Of a stretch of DNA of 64,000 bases, positions 52,977 to 61,799 are shown in pieces. The translations under genes and the position numbers were made by a program. Each line of letters starts with the position of its first letter. Within the stretch, counting starts at the first letter, position 1. The stretch comes from Erysipelotrichaceae bacterium (GTDB lineage: Bacteria; Bacillota_I; Bacilli_A; Erysipelotrichales; Erysipelotrichaceae), in the NCBI GenBank assembly GCA_022772735.1, contig JALEZD010000008.1, positions 62,001-126,000 of the forward strand. The letters run 5' to 3'. The notes below the pieces were generated by a model. That model searched no databases. It was given only the letters and a program-made list of their open reading frames with translations, and was not told the DNA's origin.

Positions 52977-53752
52977 AAAAGATATCTAAACCTGCAATTA
53001 TATTTTTATTCTTGATAACCATTTTGAATTACTTACCAATCATATTAACTGTTATTTATTCATTTAACTTTTCTAAAATAACTAGTGTCTGGGGAGGTTT
53101 TTCATTAAAGTGGTATAAATTATTATTTGAAAATAGAGATATACAACAGTCGTTTATAAATAGTCTAATATTAGCATTTTTTAGTTGTTTTTTTGCAGTA
53201 ATTATTGGAGTTAGTGCTGCAATATCAATGCGAAACAAACAAACTAAGTTAGATAAATTTATTACATACTTTAGCACATTACCAATTATGATTCCTGAAA
53301 TAATTTTAGGAATGTTATTTATGGCTATATTTTCATTTATTAACATACCATTTGGATTTATAACTTTAATAATTGCGCATACATCATTTTGTATACCTTA
53401 TGTATTTTTAATTGTTAAATCAAGATTAATTGGAATGGATGATACTTTAATTGAAGCTGCAAAAGATTTAGGAGCATCTAATCTTCAAATATTTGTGGAT
53501 ATAGTTTTGCCATATATTTATCCAAGTATAATTAGTGGTGTTCTTTTATCATTTGCGATGTCTTTTGATGATGTGGTGATTTCAATATTTACAACTGGTT
53601 CAACTGTAAATTTATTAGCCATTAAAATATACACTAGAATGAAAACAGGTGTTACACCTGAAATAAATGCATTAGCGACAATAATATTAATAATAACTGT
53701 TATAATTATTATTGTTTTTGAAAGAATTAATTCAAAACATGAAAAATTTTAA
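52973..53752 (+). CDS. potC: Spermidine/putrescine ABC importer permease PotC
   Basis: A 259-residue permease with six membrane segments and the EAA loop EAAKDLGASNLQIFVDIVL (about 160-178). The segment MSFDDVVISIFTTGSTVNLLAIKIYTRMK begins at about 196 and is characteristic of PotC. The start codon is TTG (52973-52975), with GGAGGG at 52961-52966 six bases upstream and no better ATG nearby. The overlap with potB is 4 bases. Confidence 0.93.
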   Translation: MKKISKPAIIFLFLITILNYLPIILTVIYSFNFSKITSVWGGFSLKWYKLLFENRDIQQSFINSLILAFFSCFFAVIIGVSAAISMRNKQTKLDKFITYFSTLPIMIPEIILGMLFMAIFSFINIPFGFITLIIAHTSFCIPYVFLIVKSRLIGMDDTLIEAAKDLGASNLQIFVDIVLPYIYPSIISGVLLSFAMSFDDVVISIFTTGSTVNLLAIKIYTRMKTGVTPEINALATIILIITVIIIIVFERINSKHEKF

Positions 53753-53764
53753 AAGGAGAAAGAA

Positions 53765-54826
53765 ATGTTAAAAAAACTTGGAGTTATATTATCTGTTTTT
53801 ATTTTAGTATCAGGTTGCACAAGTAAGCAGGTTGATAAAAAATTTTCGGGTAGTACATTAAATTTATTTACATGGGATGGAATGTTTCCACAAGAAGTTT
53901 TAGATAGTTTTGAGGAAGAAACAGGAGCCAAAATTAATTATTCTAATTTTGATTATGATGAAACAATGTTATCTAAATTATCAGAAGCTAAAGGTGGAGA
54001 TTATGATGTTGTTATTGCGGATGATTATATCATTGAAGTTGCAATTAAAGAAGGACTGGTTGCTAAGTTAGATAAAAATAAAATTACTACTTTTGAAAAC
54101 ATAAATCCTTTATTTCAAAATCAATTTTTTGATTTAAATAATGAATATACAGTACCTTATGGTGCAGGTATTCCACAAATAGTTTATAATCCGGAAGAAA
54201 TTAATTTTGATGTTACAGGATATGAAGATTTATGGAATGAATTATTGGTAAATAATGTTGGTATAACTGCAAACTATCGTGTTATAAATGGTATTACTTT
54301 GAAAACTTTAGGGTATTCATTTAATACAAATAACTTAGAAGAAATAAATGAAGCAAAGGATAAGCTATTAAAGTTAGCACCAAATATTAGAGTCATTGAT
54401 GATAATAATTTACAAGATTATTTAATAAGTGGTGAAATTAGCATTGGATTTATGTATAATTCTCAAGTTTTCCAAGCGCTACAAGCTAATCCAAATTTCA
54501 AAGCTGTTTATCCAAAAGAAGGTTTAGGTTTTGGTTTGATGGCTGCCTTTATTCCAGTAAATGCACCGAATAGTGATTTAGGACATGCTTTTTTAGAGTA
54601 TATAAATAGACCAGAAGTAGCTGCAAAATGTTTTGAATATTTAGGTTATTTTTCTACGAATAAGGCTGCAGATAGCCTAATAAATGATGAATTAAAACCA
54701 TTAATTGTATTTCCAGAAGAACTTGAAGATTTATTAAAAAATGCTGAAATCATTGAAAACGTAAGTGATGAAGCAAATGAATTACATACTAAAGTTTGGG
54801 AAGAGTTTAGACAAGCTACAAATTAA
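53765..54826 (+). CDS. potD: Spermidine/putrescine-binding lipoprotein PotD
   Basis: A 353-residue substrate-binding lipoprotein: lipobox LVSGC (Cys18), then the PotD start LNLFTWDGMFPQEVLDSFEEE (about 31-51), YDVVIADDYII (about 80-90) and PYGAGIPQIVYNPE. The acidic and aromatic residues that bind polyamine amines in PotD (for example Asp in VIADDY and Trp in FTWDGM) have counterparts. It is the last gene of the operon, with AAAGGAGAAAG before its ATG. No clear terminator follows. Confidence 0.93.
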   Translation: MLKKLGVILSVFILVSGCTSKQVDKKFSGSTLNLFTWDGMFPQEVLDSFEEETGAKINYSNFDYDETMLSKLSEAKGGDYDVVIADDYIIEVAIKEGLVAKLDKNKITTFENINPLFQNQFFDLNNEYTVPYGAGIPQIVYNPEEINFDVTGYEDLWNELLVNNVGITANYRVINGITLKTLGYSFNTNNLEEINEAKDKLLKLAPNIRVIDDNNLQDYLISGEISIGFMYNSQVFQALQANPNFKAVYPKEGLGFGLMAAFIPVNAPNSDLGHAFLEYINRPEVAAKCFEYLGYFSTNKAADSLINDELKPLIVFPEELEDLLKNAEIIENVSDEANELHTKVWEEFRQATN

Positions 54827-54839
54827 TTGTATTTTGTAA

Positions 54840-54845
54840 TATAAT
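54840..54845 (+). promoter_or_regulatory. Possible -10 before the 264-residue membrane protein
   Basis: Perfect TATAAT 34 bases before ATG 54880; no recognisable -35. Confidence 0.35.
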
Positions 54846-54879
54846 GTACTTGGATATAGTGTATTCGAGGGTATAATAT

Positions 54880-55674
54880 ATGAAAGATAAAAAATTTTAT
54901 TTTGAGGTTGATGAACTAGCGAAGAATTGTCAACCTTTGATTGTTGTTTCTACAATAGTAATATCTATCATTTCAAGTTGCATTAGTGAAATTGGTACTA
55001 AAGGTAGTAGTTACAATTATTTTGATGTCATATCATCTTATTTAAAAACAGGTAATATGATTCATTTAAACCAAATAAATGATATATTTAGTCCCAAAAC
55101 AGATATATTTACCTTATTGGGCAATATAGTTTTTATAGGATCTTACTTTATATTGAATATGTGTGTTTTGAAGTATAAACAAAATGGCAAATTAAGTATT
55201 TCAGATATTTTTGAAGTTGCTAAAAATAATTATTTTAAAACTTTGATTGTAGTATCTATTTATTGTGTTTTAACTTATTTTATATCTAAAATATTAATTG
55301 TTGGGATTATTATTGTTTTAGTTTTAATATATGTTTTTATGTATTTACCATACTTAATAATTTTAAAACCTGAATTAAGTTTTAAAGAATATTTTATCGA
55401 AAGTTATAATTTAACAAATGGACATAAATTTGAATTATTAAAAAATGATTTACGCTATGTAGTTAGAATTATTGGAATAACTTTTTGTGGATTTATTGCA
55501 GGAATTATCGTTATAAGTTTATCGAAATCAATTCTATCTGTTGTGGTATTTTATATTCTATTTGTTGTTGCACTACTTTATTCAATTTTAAAATATTTAC
55601 CAAATCTCATTTGTTCAAGAACTTTGTATTTTATAAATCATATGGATAGTTTAGAAAATAAAAAAACAGTTTAA
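54880..55674 (+). CDS. Polytopic membrane protein of unknown function
   Basis: A 264-residue protein with about six hydrophobic segments (about 18-35, 80-98, 118-135, 137-158, 195-220, 222-245) and polar loops. The layout, with a segment like NYFKTLIVVSIYCVL and PYLIILKPELSFKEYFIES before a terminal pair of helices, recalls DUF975-type integral membrane proteins, but I do not recognise it with certainty. Ribosome binding site CGAGGG. The 3' coding end forms the left arm of a terminator whose loop contains a 46-bp inverted-repeat element. Confidence 0.75.
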   Translation: MKDKKFYFEVDELAKNCQPLIVVSTIVISIISSCISEIGTKGSSYNYFDVISSYLKTGNMIHLNQINDIFSPKTDIFTLLGNIVFIGSYFILNMCVLKYKQNGKLSISDIFEVAKNNYFKTLIVVSIYCVLTYFISKILIVGIIIVLVLIYVFMYLPYLIILKPELSFKEYFIESYNLTNGHKFELLKNDLRYVVRIIGITFCGFIAGIIVISLSKSILSVVVFYILFVVALLYSILKYLPNLICSRTLYFINHMDSLENKKTV

Positions 55675-55743
55675 CAGTTGAAGTGCACCCCATAATTTGG
55701 ACATAGATTATGGAGGGCACTTCATTTTAATAAACTGTTTTTT
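55661..55743 (+). terminator. Terminator-like hairpin interrupted by a 46-bp element
   Basis: Perfect 12-bp arms AAAAAACAGTTT / AAACTGTTTTTT (55661-55672 with 55732-55743). Without the nested element the loop would be 13 bases; with it the loop is 59 bases but carries its own stem, so the arms can still meet. Confidence 0.65.
55679..55724. mobile_element. 46-bp inverted-repeat element resembling fused IS3-family ends (MITE-like relic)
   Basis: Terminal arms of 18 bases start TGAAGTGC on both strands and match at 16 of 18 positions (mismatches at 55687/55716 and 55689/55714), around a 10-base centre (TTGGACATAG). The left arm continued into the centre, TGAAGTGCACCCC then CATAATTTGGACA, resembles the left ends of IS3-family (IS150-like) elements as I know them. 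No transposase lies between. No target duplication is evident. No second copy was seen in the window. Confidence 0.5.
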
Positions 55744-55767
55744 AGTTTAGAACATAACATAAGTATA

Positions 55768-55776
55768 TGTTAGAAT
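55768..55776 (+). promoter_or_regulatory. Candidate extended -10 promoter of polA
   Basis: TGTTAGAAT, 18 bases before ATG 55795, with a weak TAGAAC 17 bases upstream. Ribosome binding site ATGGAGG. Confidence 0.4.
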
Positions 55777-55794
55777 TGTAATGGAGGTTTTATT

Positions 55795-58335
55795 ATGAAA
55801 AAAATGTTATTAGTAGATGGATACTCAATGTTGTTTAGAGCTTTTTATGCAACTGCATATGGAAAAATGATGACAACAAAAAAAGGTATTCCTACAAATG
55901 CGATATATGGATTTGCGAACATGTTACAGAAAGCTATTGATATAGTTCAACCTGATTATTTAGTAGTTGCATTTGATGCAGGTAAATCAACTTTTAGAAA
56001 TGAAATATTTTCTGATTATAAAGGTACACGAAAATCAGCCCCTGAAGAACTTATCCCACAATTTCAATTAGTTAGAGATTATTTGAATTCTTTTAACATT
56101 AAGTATATAGAAAAACAGGGATTTGAGGCAGATGATATTATTGGTACAATCGCAAAAAGATATCCTGAATATGATATAAATATTTTAACTAGTGATAGAG
56201 ATATGCTTCAACTTATTGATGAAACAACTTCTGTTTGGTTAATGAAAAAAGGTATAAGTGAAATTGTTAAAATGGATGAAAAACAACTATTTGATGATAT
56301 GGGTATAAGTCCTAGTCAAATAATTGAGCTTAAAGCACTTATGGGAGATACTGCAGATAATATTCCTGGTATTGCAGGAATTGGTGAAAAAACTGCATTA
56401 AAATTAATTGAAGAATATAAATCTATTGAAAACCTATTTCAAAATGTAGACTCTTTAAAAGGTAAACTGAAAGAAAAAATTGAAAATGGAAAAGACAGCG
56501 CATTTATGAGTAAAAAGCTTGCAACAATTATTACTGATGCAGATATTCCTGTCGAAGATTATACATTTAGTCCAAATTATAAAACTTTAGTTTCATTTTT
56601 AGATGTAATAGAAATGAATAGTATTAAAAAACGATATGAGCCACTTGTAGCTAGTAATACTTTAAAAACAGAAGATGAATATATAATTGTAAATAAAATT
56701 CCCGATGAATTTAAAAAGGAGATTTTATATATAGCTCTTGATGATGATAAAGAAGTTTTTTATAAATCAAAATTAAATGGTATTGCAATAAATAATGGAG
56801 AAAAAACTATTTATATAAACATAGATGATGTTTTAAAAGATACTAATTTATTAAATATTTTAAAAAGTGACAGTTTAAAAGTTGGTTATGATTGTAAAAG
56901 AGATTTACATATTTTAAAAAAATATGGAATTTATATTAACTATGGATATGATGTAATGATTTCATCGTTTTTGTGTGATAGCACTTTAACAAGTTTAGAT
57001 AAGATAATTGAAAATTATAATCTTAATACTTTAAGTAAGGAGCTTAATAACGTAGAATATACAACAACATTAGCCATAAATATAAATAAATTATATTTTG
57101 AAACTGTTAGTGTTCTTAAGGAATATGATTTAGAAGATTTATTTTATAATTTAGAGCTTCCACTTTCAAAAGTGTTATTTAAAATGGAAGAAGAAGGTGT
57201 AAATGTTGATGTTGAAGTGTTAGATAAAATATCTAATGAAACACTTGATAGAATTAATGAGCTTACAAAACTTATTTATGAAATATCAAATGTTGAATTT
57301 AATATCAATTCTCCAAAACAATTGGCAGAAATATTATTTGATACATTAAAACTACCTGCGAATAAGAAAAGAAGCACATCTGTTGATGTTTTAGAAAAAT
57401 TGCAGGGTATACATCCAATAATCGATTATTTAATGGAATATAGAAAATTACAAAAAATATACAGTACATACTCTGAAGGATTAAAAAAATATATTCAGGT
57501 TGATGGTAAGATGCATACGGTTTTTAATCAATGTATAAGCCAAACTGGCAGATTATCAAGTACTGATCCAAACTTACAAAATATATCTGTAAAGGATGAT
57601 GTTGGAAAACAAATAAGAAGGGCTTTTTTACCGAGTAATAATAATGTTTTACTATCATGTGATTACTCTCAAGTTGAGCTTAGAGTATTAGCTGATATGG
57701 CTAATGAAAAGGGTTTAATAGAAGCTTTTAATTCTAAGATGGATATACATACTAAAACAGCAATGGATGTTTTTAATGTAAGTGAGAGTGAAGTTACATC
57801 ATCATTAAGAAGACAAGCTAAAGCTGTTAATTTTGGAATTGTGTATGGTATTAGTGATTTTGGTTTAGCTGAACAGTTAGGTATTACAAGAAAAGAAGCC
57901 AAAGAATTTATGGATATTTATAATGAAAAGTTTCCAAGAATTCATGAGTATATGAATGAAGTCATAGAATATTGCAAGGAAAATGGTTATGTAAAAACAC
58001 TTTTAAATAGAAGAAGATTCATTCCACAAATAAATGATAAATCACATATGATTAGAGAATTTGGAAAGCGTGCAGCTATGAATGCACCAATACAGGGTAC
58101 AGCAGCTGATATAATAAAACTTGCGATGATAAATATAGATAGTGAAATTGAAAGATTAAATCTAAAATCAAAAATGATTTTACAGGTTCATGATGAATTA
58201 ATTTTTGATGTTTATGATGATGAAATTGAAATAATGAAAAATTTGATTGAAGATAAAATGAGTAATGCTTATAAATTAAAAGTTCCACTTTTTGTTGAAG
58301 CTAAATGTGGTAAAAACTGGTTAGAGGCTAAATAA
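55795..58335 (+). CDS. polA: DNA polymerase I
   Basis: An 846-residue family A polymerase for Okazaki fragment processing and repair. Domains: 5' nuclease (about 1-290; LLVDGYSMLFRAFYA, YKGTRKSAPEEL, EADDIIGTIA, TSDRDMLQL, GDTADNIPGIAGIGEKTA), a 3'-5' exonuclease fold (about 300-460) and the polymerase (about 470-846; motif A CDYSQVELR, motif B RRQAKAVNFGIVYGIS, motif C QVHDELIF). The exonuclease fold lacks the usual D-x-E first motif (LYIALDDDKEVFY in its place), so proofreading is probably absent, as in Bacillus and Thermus enzymes. Its stop shares a base with mutM. Confidence 0.97.
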   Translation: MKKMLLVDGYSMLFRAFYATAYGKMMTTKKGIPTNAIYGFANMLQKAIDIVQPDYLVVAFDAGKSTFRNEIFSDYKGTRKSAPEELIPQFQLVRDYLNSFNIKYIEKQGFEADDIIGTIAKRYPEYDINILTSDRDMLQLIDETTSVWLMKKGISEIVKMDEKQLFDDMGISPSQIIELKALMGDTADNIPGIAGIGEKTALKLIEEYKSIENLFQNVDSLKGKLKEKIENGKDSAFMSKKLATIITDADIPVEDYTFSPNYKTLVSFLDVIEMNSIKKRYEPLVASNTLKTEDEYIIVNKIPDEFKKEILYIALDDDKEVFYKSKLNGIAINNGEKTIYINIDDVLKDTNLLNILKSDSLKVGYDCKRDLHILKKYGIYINYGYDVMISSFLCDSTLTSLDKIIENYNLNTLSKELNNVEYTTTLAININKLYFETVSVLKEYDLEDLFYNLELPLSKVLFKMEEEGVNVDVEVLDKISNETLDRINELTKLIYEISNVEFNINSPKQLAEILFDTLKLPANKKRSTSVDVLEKLQGIHPIIDYLMEYRKLQKIYSTYSEGLKKYIQVDGKMHTVFNQCISQTGRLSSTDPNLQNISVKDDVGKQIRRAFLPSNNNVLLSCDYSQVELRVLADMANEKGLIEAFNSKMDIHTKTAMDVFNVSESEVTSSLRRQAKAVNFGIVYGISDFGLAEQLGITRKEAKEFMDIYNEKFPRIHEYMNEVIEYCKENGYVKTLLNRRRFIPQINDKSHMIREFGKRAAMNAPIQGTAADIIKLAMINIDSEIERLNLKSKMILQVHDELIFDVYDDEIEIMKNLIEDKMSNAYKLKVPLFVEAKCGKNWLEAK

Positions 58336-59108
58336 TGCCAGAACTTCCAGAAGTACATAAGGTTTCTCAAGTTTTAAAAAATAGATTAATCAACAAAACA
58401 ATAATTAAATATGAAATTTTTTATGATAAAATCATAGAAAATAGTATTGAATGTATTTTAAATAAAAAAATAAAAGATATTTTTAGAATAGGTAAGTATA
58501 TTATTTTTGAATTTGATGAATATTATTTGCTTTCTCATATGAGAATGGAAGGAAGGTTTTATGTAGGTAGTGATTTAGAAATGAATCATGTCTATTTAAA
58601 ATTATATTTAAATGATTCAAACATTTTATACTACCAAGATTTTAGAAAATTTGGTAGATTTAAAGTCGTTGAAAAAAACTGTGATTTATATGAATTTTTA
58701 AAACTCGGAAATGATGCTATGGATGTTGATTATATATATCTTAAGCGCATATTTAGTAGATCAAATAAATGTTTAAAAAACATTTTAATGGATCAAAAAT
58801 TAATATCTGGTATTGGAAATATCTATGCAGATGAAATATGTTTTGAATCGAAAGTTCATCCTTTATCAAAAGTTAAGAATATTAAAAATGTTAAAAGAGT
58901 TGTTGATAGTATAAAAAATGTTTTAAATAAGAATATTAAGTTAGGTTTAAATTCAATAGATAATAGCGAGTATATTTCTTGGGAATTTGATATGGATTTA
59001 AATGTTCACTTTAAAGTTGAATGTAAAATATGCAAAAGTAAAATAAAAAAAATAAAGATTAATCAAAGGACAACATATTATTGTGAAAGGTGTCAAAAAT
59101 TATGGTGA
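58335..59108 (+). CDS. mutM: Formamidopyrimidine-DNA glycosylase
   Basis: A 257-residue Fpg/Nei-family enzyme removing 8-oxoguanine and FapyG. N-terminal catalytic PELPEV (Pro1 after Met removal, Glu2), Lys in IGKYIIFEF, H2TH domain with DQKLISGIGNIYADEICF (about 153-170), and a C-terminal zinc finger (CKICKSKIKK ... CERCQKLW). It is slightly shorter than the usual 270-275 residues. The operon polA-mutM-coaE-dnaB-dnaI is that of Bacilli. Overlaps coaE by 7 bases. Confidence 0.96.
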   Translation: MPELPEVHKVSQVLKNRLINKTIIKYEIFYDKIIENSIECILNKKIKDIFRIGKYIIFEFDEYYLLSHMRMEGRFYVGSDLEMNHVYLKLYLNDSNILYYQDFRKFGRFKVVEKNCDLYEFLKLGNDAMDVDYIYLKRIFSRSNKCLKNILMDQKLISGIGNIYADEICFESKVHPLSKVKNIKNVKRVVDSIKNVLNKNIKLGLNSIDNSEYISWEFDMDLNVHFKVECKICKSKIKKIKINQRTTYYCERCQKLW

Positions 59109-59686
59109 AAAAAATTGCTATTACAGGGACTATCGCATCTGGTAAATCTACGTTTTGTAATATAATAAGACAAATGGGATATCCTGTTTTTGACAGTGAT
59201 AATTACGCAAAGCTTGTTTATCATAAAAACAATCCTATTTATAATGAAATAGTTAAACTATTTAAAGAGGAAATATTAGACGAAAATAGGGAAATTAACC
59301 TTAAAATAGTCGCAAAAATTATTTTTGAAAATGAATATAAAAGAAAAGAACTTGAAAAATTGATTCATCCATTTGTTTTAAATGGAATAAATAATATGAT
59401 AGAAAAATCTAATGATTTTTTCTTTGCAGAAGTTCCGTTATTATTTGAAAGTGGTTTTGATAAATATTTTGATGAAATTATTTTAGTAACATGTGACAAA
59501 GAGATTGCTTTAGAAAGATGTATAAAAGACAGAGGTTATACTAAAGAAGAAGCACTATCAAGATTAAATTCACAAATTGATGCTAAATATAAAATTGAAA
59601 GAGCTGATTATGTAGTATATAATAATGGCACTATAAGTGATTTGAAGAAGAGTACTAGAGAGTTAATTTTAAAAATAGGTGGTTAA
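59102..59686 (+). CDS. coaE: Dephospho-CoA kinase
   Basis: A 194-residue P-loop kinase for the last step of CoA synthesis. Walker A GTIASGKST (about 8-16), FDSDNYAK (about 30-37), EVPLLFESGFDKYFDEIILV (about 105-124), RGYTKEEALSRLNSQ. An in-frame GTG at 59090 exists, but AAAGGTG at 59086-59092 fits ATG 59102. In Bacillus an nrdR gene stands between coaE and dnaB; here it is missing and dnaB starts within the coaE stop. Confidence 0.95.
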   Translation: MVKKIAITGTIASGKSTFCNIIRQMGYPVFDSDNYAKLVYHKNNPIYNEIVKLFKEEILDENREINLKIVAKIIFENEYKRKELEKLIHPFVLNGINNMIEKSNDFFFAEVPLLFESGFDKYFDEIILVTCDKEIALERCIKDRGYTKEEALSRLNSQIDAKYKIERADYVVYNNGTISDLKKSTRELILKIGG

Positions 59687-60834
59687 TGGATATTAATGAT
59701 ATTTACAGGGTTATAAAATCAGAATCAATTGGAGAAAAGTTGATTTCTTCACTTTTTTTAATGTATCAACCAATTATTGGACATAGAGCTATATCCTTGT
59801 ATATGACTTTATTATCAGATGAAAATGTATTTTTATTTCAAAATCATAATAGATTATCATTAATTACAAATATGAGTATTAATGAAATAGAATCAGAAAG
59901 GAAAAGATTAGAAGAAGTTTTATTATTAAAAACCTTCTCTAGACGAGTTGATAATAAGGAAGAGTATGTATATAAACTTTTAAATCCACTAACAATTAAT
60001 GAATTTTTAAAACATGATATTTTTTCCGGATTATTAAAAAAATCTCTAGGTATTCAAGAGTTTCAAAATATTTTATCAAGTTTTTATAGAGATGAAAAAT
60101 TAAATGATTTTAAAGAAATAAGTGCTAAAATAGACTATTCTGCAGATCCTTTTTATAATGGTGTTGAATTTAAAAAAATTGAAGAAGTAAATTTAAATAA
60201 TATGATGAACAATATTGATTTTGATTATGAAAAATTACTTAGAGAAACAACTCCGCTGATATTTCCAATAAAGGCTAGAACTTCTGAAAACTTAAAAATA
60301 ATAGGTAATATTGCTAATTTATATGGTTTAAGTGTGGATGATATGAATTTTTTAATTGGAAAATGTAGTAATTTTGAAAATGAATCTTTAGATATTGAAC
60401 TTTTAAAGAGTATGGCTTTGTCTATAAAACCTAAAGATAAGAAAATAAATGATAAATATGAACTTTCACCAATTGTTTTTTTACAAAATATACAGAATGG
60501 AACAGAAGTTACAAAAGTTGATGCAAGACTATTAGAGTATTTAAGTTTAAAATTAAATATGAAAAATGATGTTATAAATGTTTTAGTTGAATATGTTTTG
60601 GATATTAGTAATAACAGATTGCCTAGAAATCTAGTTGAAAAAATTGCTGGTGAATGGATTAGAGAAAACATTAATACTAAAGATAAAGCAAAATCAAAAA
60701 TACAAAAAGAAAATAAATCAAAAACAAATATGATTTTACCTGATTATTATAGTAAGATAACAGAAAATACGGATTTAACAATTAGTGATGAAGATATTGA
60801 AAATTTAAAGATGAAACTTAAGGGGAAATCGTAA
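59686..60834 (+). CDS. dnaB: Helicase loader/replication initiation protein DnaB (Bacillus nomenclature)
   Basis: A 382-residue protein of the DnaB/DnaD superfamily, which with DnaD and DnaI loads the replicative helicase in low-G+C Gram-positives. N-terminal winged-helix part (about 1-110: EKLISSLFLMYQPIIGHRAISL) and C-terminal DDBH2-type helical region (about 255-345: LSLKLNMKNDVINVLVEYVLD, NRLPRNLVEKIAGEWIRENI). The sequence diverges and is shorter than B. subtilis DnaB (472 residues), but the position between coaE and dnaI is diagnostic. Shares single-base overlaps with both neighbours. Confidence 0.88.
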   Translation: MDINDIYRVIKSESIGEKLISSLFLMYQPIIGHRAISLYMTLLSDENVFLFQNHNRLSLITNMSINEIESERKRLEEVLLLKTFSRRVDNKEEYVYKLLNPLTINEFLKHDIFSGLLKKSLGIQEFQNILSSFYRDEKLNDFKEISAKIDYSADPFYNGVEFKKIEEVNLNNMMNNIDFDYEKLLRETTPLIFPIKARTSENLKIIGNIANLYGLSVDDMNFLIGKCSNFENESLDIELLKSMALSIKPKDKKINDKYELSPIVFLQNIQNGTEVTKVDARLLEYLSLKLNMKNDVINVLVEYVLDISNNRLPRNLVEKIAGEWIRENINTKDKAKSKIQKENKSKTNMILPDYYSKITENTDLTISDEDIENLKMKLKGKS

Positions 60835-61739
60835 TGGAGCACATAAAATTTCAAAATATAAATATAGAAAAAGATTTGAACCTGATTAATAGTTTAAAGG
60901 CTAATAAAATTATTTTACAGTTTTTAAAAGATAATAATTTATCTATTGACTATATTGAAAATAATGCCCAAGCACTTAATACTTATTTATTAAATCTAAA
61001 GCCTTGCGAAGGTTGTAAAGGTTTGAAGGATTGTAAACAAAGTATTAATGGTAAAGTTTTTAAATTAAAATATGATGGGATATTATCAAGTGTTCTTGTA
61101 CCTTGTAAATTTAAAGTTCAAGATACAATAAAAAAAGCGCATCTAAAAAACTTTGTAATAAATGATATGAGTGAAAAGTTTTACGACATTAGTTTTGAAA
61201 ATATAAATATTGATGAAGAAGTTAAAAATAAAAATATGGATTATATAGCAAAACTGCCTACAATAGTTGATTCAACTGATAATTTAAATAAAGGTTTATA
61301 TTTAGTAGGTAAACCAGGTGTTGGAAAAAGTTTCTTAGCTGCATGTGCTGCAAATAAATTTGCAAAATTAAAAAAAAGTGTGGCATTTGTTAATGTTCCA
61401 TTATTATCGCAAAGAATTAAAACAAATTTAGAAAATAATGAGTACAAAAATGAAGTAAATAAAATTGTTAAGGCAGATTTTGTTGTTTTAGATGATATTG
61501 GTGCTGAAACTGTTACATCTTGGTTTAGAGATGATATTTTATTTAATATTTTAAATGAAAGAATGGAAAATAATAGGCTTACGTGGTTTACTTCTAATGA
61601 AGATTTTAAAAGCTTAAAAAATCATTATGAATTAAATAATAAGAGGGTTGAAGAGAAGATAAAAGGTGAAAGAATAATGGCTAGAATCAAAAGTCTTTCA
61701 AATGAAATAAATATTGATGCAAAAGATAGAAGAATTTGA
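60834..61739 (+). CDS. dnaI: Primosomal protein DnaI (helicase loader ATPase)
   Basis: A 301-residue AAA+ loader. N-terminal zinc-binding domain with Cys in LKPCEGCKGLKDCKQS (about 57-72) and LVPCKFK (about 90); AAA+ core with Walker A GKPGVGKSF (about 158-166), Walker B FVVLDDIGAETVTSWFRDD (about 214-232), sensor region WFTSNEDF. It loads the DnaC/DnaB helicase on the chromosome with DnaB and DnaD. Normal length; one-base overlap with dnaB. No terminator is obvious; pfkA has its own promoter. Confidence 0.95.
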   Translation: MEHIKFQNINIEKDLNLINSLKANKIILQFLKDNNLSIDYIENNAQALNTYLLNLKPCEGCKGLKDCKQSINGKVFKLKYDGILSSVLVPCKFKVQDTIKKAHLKNFVINDMSEKFYDISFENINIDEEVKNKNMDYIAKLPTIVDSTDNLNKGLYLVGKPGVGKSFLAACAANKFAKLKKSVAFVNVPLLSQRIKTNLENNEYKNEVNKIVKADFVVLDDIGAETVTSWFRDDILFNILNERMENNRLTWFTSNEDFKSLKNHYELNNKRVEEKIKGERIMARIKSLSNEINIDAKDRRI

Positions 61740-61753
61740 TTATCTTTATTTAA

Positions 61754-61782
61754 TTAATAAAATAAAAGTGGTAATATATAAT
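61754..61782 (+). promoter_or_regulatory. Promoter of pfkA-pyk
   Basis: TTAATA (61754-61759), 17-base spacer, perfect TATAAT (61777-61782). Ribosome binding site TTGGAGTG before ATG 61800. Confidence 0.55.
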
Positions 61783-61799
61783 ATGTTTGGAGTGAAAAT

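Noticed and set aside
55679-55724. A complete insertion sequence.
   Set aside because: Only 46 bp, with no transposase frame. It is kept as an inverted-repeat relic or MITE-like element with moderate confidence.
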